From Acetobacter fabarum (GTDB taxonomy: Bacteria; Pseudomonadota; Alphaproteobacteria; Acetobacterales; Acetobacteraceae): a DNA stretch of 58,166 nt. The stretch is from positions 1 through 58,166 of the forward strand of contig NZ_WOTG01000013.1 in assembly GCF_011516925.1 (NCBI RefSeq), read 5' to 3'. Made by a program: the position numbers and the translations under genes. Shown in pieces: positions 1 through 8,874 of this stretch. Numbering within the stretch: position 1 is the first letter of the stretch; each line of letters opens with the position of its first letter. Below the pieces are notes generated by a model. It did not search any database. It was not told the origin of the DNA and saw only the letters and a list, made by a program, of their open reading frames with translations.

Positions 1-1
1 C

Positions 2-3000
2 TATTTGCGCGAGCATCAGATGGATGCCGCGCCTGGGGCTGAAGTGTCGCCGGACGGCGGCCAAGAAAAGGGCGGACGTCTCAACAACTACTATACTGGC
101 CGGGAAGGGCGTGGCGACTGGGGGCCTGGCATCGGCCCGCTCGCGGCCCGCGCACTCGGCATTGATCTGACGGCTCCGCCCACGGATGAAGCCCTCTGCA
201 ATCTGTTCGAAGCCAAGCGTGCCGATACCGGCGAGGAATGGCATGACATTGAGGGGGAGAAGACAACCAAACAGGCAGGGCGGAAGGCAGGCGGTCGCAA
301 GCGCACCATCTCCGGGTTTGATTTTACGGCTTCGCCCGACAAGTCAGTCACGCTCGCCGCCGAGTTTGCGTCCACGAAGGCTGAGCAGGCGCTGATCTGG
401 CACGCCATCCATACCGCGAATGATCGCGCCCTCATGCTGATAGCGGCGGAACTGGGCTGGGCGCGACGGATGGTGAATGGCGTGCAGGTCGAGGAGCAGG
501 GGGAGGTTGGTTGGGTGTCCTTCCGACACTATGCGGCCCGTCCCGCTATGCAGATTCAGGATGGTGTGTCAGGCCCGACGGCGTCGGTCGAAATTCCAGT
601 GCCCGGTGATCCGCAGGCGCATATCCATAACATCCTGTTGAACATGGTGGCCACGGCAGACGGACATGTCGGCTCTCTGGATTCAGCCCGGATCACGAAA
701 ACGATGCCCCATATCTTTGGGGCCTATTTTCAGGCGCAGCTCGCCCAGCTGCTCCGCGAACTGGGGATCAAGGTCAGCATTGACGCCCGAGGCCGGGCGA
801 TCGTCATTGACGACATCTCCAAAGAGGTCTGCGAGGCGTTTTCCAAACGGAGCAAGCAGGCCGAAAAGCAGGCGAAGGCTTTTGTCGCGCGGCAGGGTGG
901 CGACTGGAAGACGATGTCGGCCGACCAGAAATTTAAGGTGCTGCATCAGGCCAATCTGGCCTATCGGGCGAAGAAATATACCGGGAGCAACGATCGCGAG
1001 ATCTGGCGGGAGCAGGCTGAAGAACTGGGTTGGAAGCACACGACCTCGCTGACGGATACGGTGTATGCGACGAAGACCGATGCTGAACGGTTTGAGGAAG
1101 CTTATGTGATTGCGGCCCGGCTGGTTGCGGAAGACTTCAAGAGTAGTGCGGTTCTCGATCTGGACGTGCTCAGGATGCACGCAGCCCACGGCCTGATTGC
1201 GGCCGGAATTCACGAGCCGGGCGATATGGACCATGTTCGCGACATGATTTTGCAACGAGGTGTCGTGCTGGAAGGGGAGCGGACCCCGCTTGTCGTCCAA
1301 ACGCTGCACGGGCGTGAGCGTGTCACGTCCCAGTTCCAGATCAGTGTCGAGAAAGAGTTCTCCGAACTGGTAGCACTGGCGGCGCGCAACACGGATGGGG
1401 CGTTGTCGCGCGAGGCGCTGCAAAAGGCGATTGAGGCGTCCGGTCTGGATTTTGACCGCGAACCCGATCACGGTCGCGCCCAGCTTGCGGCTATTTATGG
1501 TCTTGGGCTTTCTGGGCGGCTTGGCTTTCTGACAGGGGCGGCTGGGTCGGGGAAGACGGCGCTCCTGTCGCCGCTGGTCACAGCATGGAAGGAGGAAGGG
1601 CGGCAGGTTATCGGTACGGCCATGGCCTGGCGACAGGCGGATGCACTCAAGGATGCCGGGGTGGAGCGGACGGTTGCACTGTCCCCCCTTTTGCGTGAAA
1701 TCGAGGCGGGTCGGCTGGCGATTGCGCCTAACTCGGTTCTCATCATTGACGAGGGCAGCCAGATCGCACCGATCCAGATGCTCAAGCTCCTGCGGCTGCA
1801 GAAGGAGGTGGGCTTTTCCATGCGGATCATTGCGGACCGTGAGCAGGCACAGGCTATTGAAGCGGGCGACAGCGTGGAATTGATGATGCGTTCCGTGCCT
1901 GCGGGCGTGCGGTTTGAGTTGCTGAGCACCATCCGTCAGAAAACCGAGCGCGGCCGGATGATCGCGGGTCTGTTTCGTGGAACAGGCCGCGATATGACGA
2001 AATCGGAAGAAGAGCAGAATGCCGAGGACGCGCAGCGTGCGCGTAAGGCGATAGACCTCAAGCGGGCAGACGGGACGTTCAGTCTGGTCGGCGGTGATCA
2101 CGCGCAGGTTGTCGCAAATATTGCGGAGTTCTACCTGAAGCGCCGCGACATGCTCCGCGCGTCCGGGAGCACGCGCGGCATTACGATGTCCGCTCCCACG
2201 AATGAGGACGTCATGGCGCTGAGCATGGCGGTGCGTGAGCGGCTGCGTGAACGCGGGGAGGTTGGGAAAGAGGAGATCGTCCGAGCAGCCATTGACCAGA
2301 GGGGGGAGACCTATGATCTGCCGATTGCGGTTGGCGACCGGTTGAGGCTTTTCAGCAAGGTGCGGTGTCACGCTCAGCGCTCCTATGGCCCACGCTGGCT
2401 GGAACTGGGCTCAAATGGTGATTTTGTCGATGTTCTGGGCTGGACAAAACAGGGCCTGATGCTCAGGAACCGTGCCGGCACCGAGGGCATGGTGCCATGG
2501 GACTCTTTGGCGGACCGGCAGACGGGCCGCATTGCACTCGGCTTTGGTCATGCGATGACAATTGACGCGGCGCAGGGGGCGACATCGGACGAGCATATCA
2601 ATGCGCTACCACGGGGCAGTTCGTCGATGACGGGGTTTACGGCCTATGTCGCGGAAAGCCGGCATGTCCATGCGGCATGGACAATGGTTAGCGAGGCGTC
2701 TGTACGTGAAGCCGAGACCTTTTCCAGACCGCTGGGGGACAAGACGCCTGTGACGTATGAGGATCTGCTGAACCGCGTTGCGGGCGACATGGGCAAGCAC
2801 CCTTACAAGTCTGTTGCTATTGACCTGACGGGCGAGGGAATGAAGATCCGTCAGGGCCAGATCGAGTGGATCCGTCGTGAGCGGGGTCGGGAAGAGATTG
2901 AGGAGGATGAGCAACAGCCTGGGGAGCGGGCGCGGAGCCGGGCAGCATCTGTGTCGCTGCGCAAAGTTCCCACTGAGCGATGGGATGATCTGGGCCGCAA

Positions 3001-3175
3001 TCTCAGGCGCCAGGCGCTTATCGCGCAGGATGCGGCTGAGCGGGCCAACAGGCTTGTCGCACAGCGGGGGGCTGAAAAGGATCTGTTTCAGGACAGGACA
3101 CAAACGCCAGCGTCGAACCGGTCTAAGGGCGGTGTGGTGCGGCCTTCAACGGATATGGGAGTTGATCATGAGTAA
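2..3175 (+). CDS. MobF-type conjugative relaxase-helicase (TrwC/TraI-like), 5' truncated by window edge
   Basis: Nicks oriT and unwinds plasmid DNA for conjugative transfer. The open frame continues to the left edge (first full codon TAT at 2), so the N-terminus with the first catalytic tyrosines is probably missing; an NYYTG motif near residue 30 matches the second tyrosine region of MobF relaxases. Next come GFDFTASPDKS, a metal-binding AHIHN motif (HxHxxxN style, near residue 205), and a RecD-like helicase with Walker A GAAGSGKT (about residue 515) and Walker B LIIDEGSQ. At more than 1056 aa it has the usual size of the two-domain family. The stop overlaps the start of the next gene. A MobF relaxase next to an IncI-type machine is unusual, because R64-like plasmids normally carry a MobP relaxase (NikB). 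The family call is firm; the true start is not in view. Confidence 0.93.
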   Translation, partial: YLREHQMDAAPGAEVSPDGGQEKGGRLNNYYTGREGRGDWGPGIGPLAARALGIDLTAPPTDEALCNLFEAKRADTGEEWHDIEGEKTTKQAGRKAGGRKRTISGFDFTASPDKSVTLAAEFASTKAEQALIWHAIHTANDRALMLIAAELGWARRMVNGVQVEEQGEVGWVSFRHYAARPAMQIQDGVSGPTASVEIPVPGDPQAHIHNILLNMVATADGHVGSLDSARITKTMPHIFGAYFQAQLAQLLRELGIKVSIDARGRAIVIDDISKEVCEAFSKRSKQAEKQAKAFVARQGGDWKTMSADQKFKVLHQANLAYRAKKYTGSNDREIWREQAEELGWKHTTSLTDTVYATKTDAERFEEAYVIAARLVAEDFKSSAVLDLDVLRMHAAHGLIAAGIHEPGDMDHVRDMILQRGVVLEGERTPLVVQTLHGRERVTSQFQISVEKEFSELVALAARNTDGALSREALQKAIEASGLDFDREPDHGRAQLAAIYGLGLSGRLGFLTGAAGSGKTALLSPLVTAWKEEGRQVIGTAMAWRQADALKDAGVERTVALSPLLREIEAGRLAIAPNSVLIIDEGSQIAPIQMLKLLRLQKEVGFSMRIIADREQAQAIEAGDSVELMMRSVPAGVRFELLSTIRQKTERGRMIAGLFRGTGRDMTKSEEEQNAEDAQRARKAIDLKRADGTFSLVGGDHAQVVANIAEFYLKRRDMLRASGSTRGITMSAPTNEDVMALSMAVRERLRERGEVGKEEIVRAAIDQRGETYDLPIAVGDRLRLFSKVRCHAQRSYGPRWLELGSNGDFVDVLGWTKQGLMLRNRAGTEGMVPWDSLADRQTGRIALGFGHAMTIDAAQGATSDEHINALPRGSSSMTGFTAYVAESRHVHAAWTMVSEASVREAETFSRPLGDKTPVTYEDLLNRVAGDMGKHPYKSVAIDLTGEGMKIRQGQIEWIRRERGREEIEEDEQQPGERARSRAASVSLRKVPTERWDDLGRNLRRQALIAQDAAERANRLVAQRGAEKDLFQDRTQTPASNRSKGGVVRPSTDMGVDHE

Positions 3176-3482
3176 CCCGCTGGTGGAAGAGATCGTAGCA
3201 CGGGCGTTGCCCCTCATTCATGTGGAACGGGAAGCGGAGCAGCTGGACACTCAGGAGGCTTATGAAGCGTTCCGGGCCAGACATGCCGAGCTGAACCGCC
3301 AGGTCATCAACCAGTTGCGTGCCTGCGGCTGGATGCGTGATGACGCGACCACAGAGGATATGAGCGAAATCTACTATGCTGTTCTGCGACACCCGGCACT
3401 GGAAGGCTCCGCGTCAGATCGGGCTGTTGCCGGGAGCTTGCTAAACGAGGCGTGGAAAGGGGTGCATGGCTGGGCTGGATAA
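3168..3482 (+). CDS. Small protein translationally coupled to the relaxase, function unknown
   Basis: Encodes 104 aa starting MSNPLVEEIVARALPLIHVE. The ATG lies inside the end of the relaxase gene (8-bp overlap), so translation is probably coupled. The product is acidic, predicted helical and without membrane segments or cysteine clusters. I do not recognise the family. By position it could be a relaxase accessory factor, but nothing in the sequence proves that. A longer in-frame opening exists upstream but is a shadow of the relaxase frame; the coupled ATG is the natural start. A terminator-like hairpin follows at once, closing the relaxase operon. Confidence 0.7.
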   Translation: MSNPLVEEIVARALPLIHVEREAEQLDTQEAYEAFRARHAELNRQVINQLRACGWMRDDATTEDMSEIYYAVLRHPALEGSASDRAVAGSLLNEAWKGVHGWAG

Positions 3483-3490
3483 ACGCCCCG

Positions 3491-3525
3491 GCCAGCCGCC
3501 GATTGTTCGCCGGCTGTCCTTTTTA
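3491..3525 (+). terminator. Rho-independent terminator of the relaxase operon
   Basis: GGCCAGCCG and CGGCTGTCC form a stem (CAGCCG/CGGCTG core) around a CCGATTGTTCG-like loop, followed by TTTTT. It begins 9 nt after the stop of the preceding gene. Confidence 0.65.
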
Positions 3526-3531
3526 AACTGC

Positions 3532-3630
3532 CTGTCTGCTCAATGGAAACAGAGCAGACAGGCCGCAGTCGCCCTCATGTCGGGCATGCGAGCGGTTGGG
3601 AGAGTTTCCCGAAAGCCGACATGAATCATC
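3532..3630 (+). repeat. Hairpin repeat, copy A (~95 bp)
   Basis: A perfect 11-bp inverted repeat, CCTGTCTGCTC / GAGCAGACAGG (3532-3542 and 3553-3563, 10-nt loop), is followed by CGCAGTCGCCCTCAT, TCGGGC and, about 45 bp on, AAAGCCGACAT. Related copies in the same orientation lie at 9210 and 12267. The three copies bound the accessory modules of this island. Confidence 0.75.
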
Positions 3631-3992
3631 CGACGCTCTGCTGGCAAAGGCGGGTAACGGACTTGCGCATGCATTCTTCTCCTTCGAGGTTCGAATCTCA
3701 TTAAGCGCACCTACCCAATGATGATGGGCACTATGTCTACGCTGTAGCTCTCTGAGGTGCCCATATGCCCGACATCAATGTTCCTTTCAGCAACCGCGGC
3801 GTCCGAAGGAACTGCATCAGACCGGGACGGACGGCACTGTGTGAACTTGATCACGTAACGGCAATGTCAAACTCTTCTGGCTTCAAACAAGCTGGAGTGC
3901 CTGCGCCCCGCACAGGGCAAGTTACTCTCGGAGCCCTTTGCATACATAAATCTATGTGATAGGTTACATTAATATGTGTGGAATAGCGCCCT

Positions 3993-4283
3993 ATGCTTTA
4001 TACCGAATTCATTGCTGAGCTTGGGAAGGCTGGGTTGAGCGTTCGCGCGTTCGCTGAACTCACTGGTATGAATCCGAACTCGATCTCCAATTATGCGCGC
4101 ACTGGCGAGGTTCCTACACATCTCTCGCTCATTGCCGTCCTCATTGTTTCGGTCAGCGAAATGGGCGGGGACTATCGACGGATCATGTCGAAAGTAGGAG
4201 TTACACTAAAGAAACCCCGTGGTGGCGCTCGTCAGGGCCATTTTGGTGGTGATCGCCAGAATAATTTGGATTTGAAGGCATGA
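3993..4283 (+). CDS. Small XRE-like HTH regulator ahead of the restriction-modification-like module
   Basis: 96 aa. Residues 10-40 (AGLSVRAFAELTGMNPNSIS) fit a helix-turn-helix of the XRE/Cro type: a SVRAFAELTG helix, a turn, then NSISNYARTG as recognition helix. The C-terminus is basic. It lies just upstream of, and in the same direction as, the methyltransferase gene, an arrangement common for control proteins of restriction-modification loci. It probably acts as transcriptional regulator of the module, but the target site cannot be seen. The ATG at 3993 has only a weak ribosome binding site. Confidence 0.6.
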   Translation: MLYTEFIAELGKAGLSVRAFAELTGMNPNSISNYARTGEVPTHLSLIAVLIVSVSEMGGDYRRIMSKVGVTLKKPRGGARQGHFGGDRQNNLDLKA

Positions 4284-4337
4284 CGGCTCGCTTCACCATC
4301 GTCATCTTTACGTTCGGCTGCGATGCGGGGAAGTTCG

Positions 4338-7300
4338 ATGGCTGACATAGCGACCGCGCTCGTTGACTTTGGCGCTGATCCGGCAGCTCTGCGCCTGCTG
4401 GACAGCGATGGACCGGACTTGCTGCCCTATGCATCGCTCCTGACGGCACGGCAGCGTGGCGGCGATATATTGGGCGTCGTAAGCGCCATTTATGAATGGC
4501 AGGGCGCCCCGCTGATCTTTCTGGTTGATGCAGACTCTCTACAAGGAGACGATCAGCTTCATAAGATTAGACGGCTGCTCGCCATGCGCGGTGACGCGCC
4601 CTATCTAGGAGTCATCGCTACGGGGCGGCTCGACGTCTTTCGAGTTGCACTTGACCGGAAATCGCCTGCACAGGCGCGGGTGGACTTAGGTGATGGCGAC
4701 AATGCTCGATCCGCAGCGATCGCGCGCCTCGGCAACATCCGCCCCAAAGCAGCGATCAACCAGAGCAACTGGATTTCCAATGTAGTCCTTAATCTGCTTA
4801 CGGGCTCGATAACAAGACTGACCGAGCTTGACGGCATGTCCGATGAAGACGCGATCTCGCTTGTTGGCCGTGCCCTCTTCACCCGCTTTCTGGCTGACCG
4901 TGGGCTGTTGCCAAGTAGTGTTTCCGACACGAATACTGCAGCCAGCATGTTTGACAGTCGTGAGGTTGCCGAGGAGACATCGACTTGGCTTGATACGACG
5001 TTCAACGGCGATCTTCTTCCTCTATCGGATGGGATATTTCAAAAACTTCCGGATCGCGCCTATCATATATTGGGTGACATTCTTCGGAGATCGCCGGAAA
5101 GCCAACTTTATCTGGGTTGGGAAGAGAAATGGGACAATCTTGACTTCGCGCATATTCCTGTCGGAGTCCTGAGCCAAGCCTACGAACTCTACTTGCGAAA
5201 TCATGCTCCGCTGCGTCAACGGCGCGAAGGTGGTTATTATACACCCCGGCCGATTGCCGATCTGATGGTGCGAGCGTCCTTTCGCGCACTGGAACGGCAG
5301 GACGCAACCCAGAAGGCAAAAATCCTCGATCCAGCGGCTGGAGCCGGAGTGTTCCTGCTGACGGCATTTCGTGAGCTAGTGGCAGAGCATTGGCGCGCAG
5401 ATGGGAAACGGCCGGATACAAAGGCTCTCCGTTCGATACTTTATGATCAGATCGTCGGTTTCGACATCAATGAAGCCGCGCTTCGCTTCGCAGCGCTGGG
5501 TTTGTATCTGATGTCTATTGAGTTGGACCCTAATCCGAGGCCGGTCGACAAGCTGAAATTCAAGGATTTGCGCGGGAAGGTGCTGCATCGAGTTCAGGTC
5601 GAGAACGAAACCGAAGGCACCGAACTAGGAAGTCTGGGACCGCTCGTGGGCGACGAGCATGTCGGACGCTACGATCTTGTCATAGGCAATCCGCCTTGGG
5701 CGAGCGGCACAGGGTTGCAAGATTGGAATTTGGTGCGAGCAACGGTTTCTCGTATTGCAGCCGGCAGGAAAATCTCGATCACGTCGCCCCCATTGCCGAA
5801 TGAGGGGCTCGATCTTCCCTTCGTATGGCGCGCAATGGAATGGGCGAAACCAGATGGGCAAATCGCCTTCGCGCTTCATGCGCGGCTACTTTTCCAGCAG
5901 GGTGATGGCATGATCGAGGCCCGCCAGTCGCTATTTGAGGCTCTGGACGTCACCTCGATCATAAATGGTGTGGAACTACGGCAGACGAAGGTCTGGCCCG
6001 AGATTTCCGCACCCTTCTGCATTCTGCTCGCTACCAATAAGACGCCTGAGGCAAGCGCTGGCTTTCGTCTTATCAGTCCGAGGTTTGAAGATTCGCTAAA
6101 CCAAGCCGGTGGCATGCGTATTGATGCGCTGAACGCTGAACTAGTGCCGTCGCAGCAAATTCGTGAGACACCGGAAATTCTGAAAATCCTGTTCCGGGGA
6201 ACAAAGGCCGATCTTGGAATCGTAGAGCGGATACGGGCGCACGGACATCCAACGTTAGAATCTTTTTGGCGAGAAGTGATTGGTGTCACCGAGCGCGGTC
6301 TCTTGCGGGGCAGCGGCAACGGATACCAGAAGCTCAGGCCGAGCAGCCGGATACGCCAGCAGGGCGATGGTCTCCCTGGCGTTGATGCAAGTTATCTCCA
6401 CGGTTTGCCCGAAATCACGGCATCGTCCTTCACGGAAGTCTCCATCGACACCGAGGCCCTCAACGTCTTTTCGAAGGACAGGATTCACGACCCTCGATCG
6501 GTGGAACTATTTGCCGGTCCCCTTGTCGTCGTTCACAAATCACCCCCAGTAATTACGGGACGTATCGGGGTAGCGATTTCCGAGAAGGACGCTGTCTTCA
6601 ATGAAACGTTCTATGGCTATAGCCTGCACACGTATCCGGAAGCGCATCTCCTTGCCCGCTATCTGACGCTCATTCTGGGGAGCAAACTGGCCGTCTGGAT
6701 GGCCCTTGTGACGAGCGGCGAATTCGGTTTCGAGCGGGAAGTCATCGAAAAAGCGACGCTGGATCGAATTCCGCTACCTGACTTCCGGACGTTCCAACCA
6801 TCCCTTCGAAATGAGATGTTGGCACTATTTGATGGGTTGGTCGCTGACCAGAAGTCACGGAGCGACGTGGATGAATGGGTCGCACGTTTGTACGGCCTCG
6901 GCCCACGCGACTTACAGGTCATATCCGATACGCTGGAATCCAATCTTCCTTTCGCACAGAACAAGAAGGACGCCCAGACCGTCCCCACGCATCCAGAGCA
7001 GGCGCGGTTTCGGGAGGTTTTAGAGGCGGAACTGGCACCTTGGTGTGAGCGATTCGGTTCGAAGCTCGTTGTGGATCATCTCTTTCAGCCAGAGATCTCC
7101 CCTTGGTGCGGTATCGAAGTTCGGACATCGCTCAATGGCGCGCGTGGGACCGTAGGATCTAGTGATTGGGAAGGCTTGCTTCGAGCTGCGGACGACGCGG
7201 CTGCGTCGGAAATATTAGTTCGCGACGGGAATGGCGGCCTGCTTATTGGTCTGCTGGCTCAGCGCCGATACTGGAGCGAAACACAGGCTCGCTTGCTCGC

Positions 7301-7355
7301 ACAGCGGATCGTCTGGTCCCATATCGATTTGCTGAAGGGGCGGGCGCACGCATGA
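4338..7355 (+). CDS. Class I N6-adenine DNA methyltransferase of a restriction-modification-like system
   Basis: About 1005 aa from ATG 4338, preceded by GGGGAAG; an in-frame ATG at 4323 is an alternative. The middle carries the methylase core: GGYYTPRPIADLMV (YTP entry motif), SAM-binding ILDPAAGAGVFLL (about residue 335) and catalytic YDLVIGNPPW (about residue 450), the NPPW form typical of N6-adenine enzymes of type I, IIG and BREX-like systems. The N-terminal ~270 residues and C-terminal ~350 residues presumably give target recognition and partner contacts; a C-terminal PLPDF segment resembles target-recognition regions of type IIG enzymes. I see no clear nuclease motif inside this protein; nucleases are encoded by the next two genes. 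The stop overlaps the next start (ATGA). Confidence 0.85.
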   Translation: MADIATALVDFGADPAALRLLDSDGPDLLPYASLLTARQRGGDILGVVSAIYEWQGAPLIFLVDADSLQGDDQLHKIRRLLAMRGDAPYLGVIATGRLDVFRVALDRKSPAQARVDLGDGDNARSAAIARLGNIRPKAAINQSNWISNVVLNLLTGSITRLTELDGMSDEDAISLVGRALFTRFLADRGLLPSSVSDTNTAASMFDSREVAEETSTWLDTTFNGDLLPLSDGIFQKLPDRAYHILGDILRRSPESQLYLGWEEKWDNLDFAHIPVGVLSQAYELYLRNHAPLRQRREGGYYTPRPIADLMVRASFRALERQDATQKAKILDPAAGAGVFLLTAFRELVAEHWRADGKRPDTKALRSILYDQIVGFDINEAALRFAALGLYLMSIELDPNPRPVDKLKFKDLRGKVLHRVQVENETEGTELGSLGPLVGDEHVGRYDLVIGNPPWASGTGLQDWNLVRATVSRIAAGRKISITSPPLPNEGLDLPFVWRAMEWAKPDGQIAFALHARLLFQQGDGMIEARQSLFEALDVTSIINGVELRQTKVWPEISAPFCILLATNKTPEASAGFRLISPRFEDSLNQAGGMRIDALNAELVPSQQIRETPEILKILFRGTKADLGIVERIRAHGHPTLESFWREVIGVTERGLLRGSGNGYQKLRPSSRIRQQGDGLPGVDASYLHGLPEITASSFTEVSIDTEALNVFSKDRIHDPRSVELFAGPLVVVHKSPPVITGRIGVAISEKDAVFNETFYGYSLHTYPEAHLLARYLTLILGSKLAVWMALVTSGEFGFEREVIEKATLDRIPLPDFRTFQPSLRNEMLALFDGLVADQKSRSDVDEWVARLYGLGPRDLQVISDTLESNLPFAQNKKDAQTVPTHPEQARFREVLEAELAPWCERFGSKLVVDHLFQPEISPWCGIEVRTSLNGARGTVGSSDWEGLLRAADDAAASEILVRDGNGGLLIGLLAQRRYWSETQARLLAQRIVWSHIDLLKGRAHA

Positions 7356-8077
7356 GAGTCGCGGCAATCCGCCCACGCCCCGACCAAATCGCAGAACTAA
7401 CGCGTGGTCTCTATTTGCCGCTGCCGGAAGTGTCGAACGACCATCTTGAGGTCATTGCCGAGAGCCTGCTTCGCGCATTCAGCGATGTCCGTACGCACTC
7501 ACCGTCGACCGTCGCATCGGGGACCGAGGCGGAAATAACTGCGCTGATGGAAGCGCGGCTCAACACGATGATCGAGCAGGATCCTCTGTGGGGCCAGCTA
7601 GTTCTTTGTGTAACGCGAGGTAAGGAAAGTCTCAGTTTTGACGGATCTCACTTGGAGAAACGTCCGGACTTATCCATTTATCTTTCGAACCGAAACCGAG
7701 GCTTTCCACTAATCATAGAAGCCAAGATCGTAGATGCGACTACGTCTAAAACGGAGGCCTTATACTGCGACAAAGGTATCCGCCGCTTTGTTGAAGGGGA
7801 GTATGCTTGGGGGAATCGCGAAGCGTTCATGGTTGCCTACGTCCGTGATGGATCGTCGATCGGCACCAAATTGACGCCTTTCCTTTCAAGCGCAATGTTG
7901 GAAACTCCTCCGGGCTACCTCATCGAGGTTCTTCCAAATGCTGTGAGCGCGTTTAGCACGGATTTAGCTCATTCCCGCCATGGCCGAAGCTTCGTGTATG
8001 TCGGCCACTCATCTCCAAATATCGAACCAGGCCCGATCTCAGTCTGGCACCTGTGGCTGTCGTGTCTGGAGCCGTAA
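7352..8077 (+). CDS. PD-(D/E)XK nuclease-like protein coupled to the methyltransferase
   Basis: 241 aa. The ATG overlaps the methyltransferase stop (ATGA). The motif series E (SGTEAEI), KRPDLSIYL and PLIIEAKI is the E...D...ExK signature of PD-(D/E)XK nucleases, with hydrophobic strands before each acidic residue. It is followed by GIRRFVEGEYAWGNREAFMV, a helix-strand region common in restriction-type members. It most likely supplies DNA cleavage for the module. The next gene begins 3 nt after its stop. The fold assignment is by motif only. Confidence 0.65.
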   Translation: MRVAAIRPRPDQIAELTRGLYLPLPEVSNDHLEVIAESLLRAFSDVRTHSPSTVASGTEAEITALMEARLNTMIEQDPLWGQLVLCVTRGKESLSFDGSHLEKRPDLSIYLSNRNRGFPLIIEAKIVDATTSKTEALYCDKGIRRFVEGEYAWGNREAFMVAYVRDGSSIGTKLTPFLSSAMLETPPGYLIEVLPNAVSAFSTDLAHSRHGRSFVYVGHSSPNIEPGPISVWHLWLSCLEP

Positions 8078-8079
8078 GA

Positions 8080-8874
8080 ATGTCACGCCACGACTTCTCG
8101 CTACCTGTAAAGCGCGAACTCGCCATGCGAGCCGCGTACTTTTGCTCGAACCCCCGGTGCCTTCGGTTGACTGCGGGACCACGATCGGATGCCGAACGCG
8201 GCTTGGGAACAGGACATGCCGCACATATCTGCGCGGCCGCGCCGGCTGGGCCGCGATATGACCCTACGCAGAGTGAAGCGGAACGTCGGTCAGGCACTAA
8301 CGGGCTCTGGCTGTGCCGTGAGTGCGGCGATATGGTCGACAAGGACAGCAGTGGTTTCACCGTTGAACAACTCCGAGCTTGGAAGTACGGCCATGAGGCC
8401 ATGATCGCTGAAGTGCGTCAGCAGGGGTGGTCGAACAGCATTGAACTCCTTCGTTCGGGGCGCATGACCCCCGGCGTAGCTAAGGAAATTATTGCCCTGA
8501 TCGAGGACCGCCGATCCTTCTGGGCGCGGTTTGACGCAGAATTCCCCGACCGTGTGCGCATGTCGCTTGACGGCTTACGGCACGACCTCACTCGACTTCG
8601 CCGGGATTGCGCGGCCGGCAGCCCACTTGACGCCGTAATTGTTGCGCTCACACAAACAATCAGGCATTTCTTCAATGAGGTTGAACAAATCAATCTTACG
8701 ACTTTACGGTGTGACGGCTGCGATCCGGAATGGTTGGCCTTCGAGGCCGCGCTTAGGATCCTCCGTAAATCAATCGGCTACCAGGTCGCCGCGCTCGCAG
8801 ATTCATACTCAATCCCTCTTCAAGGGGAATTTTCCGCTTATTTCCGAGGCGGTCAGGCTCAAATCGGTCCCTAG
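8080..8874 (+). CDS. HNH-type nuclease-like protein, third gene of the module
   Basis: 264 aa from the ATG at 8080, with GGAG at 8068-8071. Residues 1-105 match a Cys-rich HNH-like domain: AYFCSNPRCLRLTAGP (CxxxxC), GHAAHICAAAPAGPRYDP (AHI.A histidine region), and NGLWLCRECGDMVDKD (LCxxC), followed by a helical segment EQLRAWK. This N-terminal module is found fused to varied C-termini in defence loci. The C-terminal ~150 residues are helical and unrecognised, with a pair CDGC near residue 218. Cleavage or effector activity is inferred from the domain. The gene ends the polycistron begun by the methyltransferase. Confidence 0.65.
   Translation: MSRHDFSLPVKRELAMRAAYFCSNPRCLRLTAGPRSDAERGLGTGHAAHICAAAPAGPRYDPTQSEAERRSGTNGLWLCRECGDMVDKDSSGFTVEQLRAWKYGHEAMIAEVRQQGWSNSIELLRSGRMTPGVAKEIIALIEDRRSFWARFDAEFPDRVRMSLDGLRHDLTRLRRDCAAGSPLDAVIVALTQTIRHFFNEVEQINLTTLRCDGCDPEWLAFEAALRILRKSIGYQVAALADSYSIPLQGEFSAYFRGGQAQIGP

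Larger units (their letters stand above)
3483..3992. other. Intergenic region with terminator, hairpin repeat A and a tRNA-like scrap
   Basis: Besides the terminator and repeat, 3686-3714 reads GAGGTTCGAATCTC then ATTAAGCGCACC, which resembles the T-arm and 3' end of a tRNA, but no matching 5' half is present. A short open frame at 3765-3959 (64 aa) has no recognisable features and is probably not a gene. Confidence 0.5.

Noticed and set aside
683..2371. 562-aa open frame on the minus strand within the relaxase gene
   Set aside because: It is the antisense of a clear relaxase-helicase with conserved motifs; the translation is low in recognisable structure and typical of GC-rich shadow frames.
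3686..3714. Possible complete tRNA gene
   Set aside because: Only a T-arm-like piece is present; no D-arm, anticodon arm or matching 5' acceptor strand can be folded upstream.
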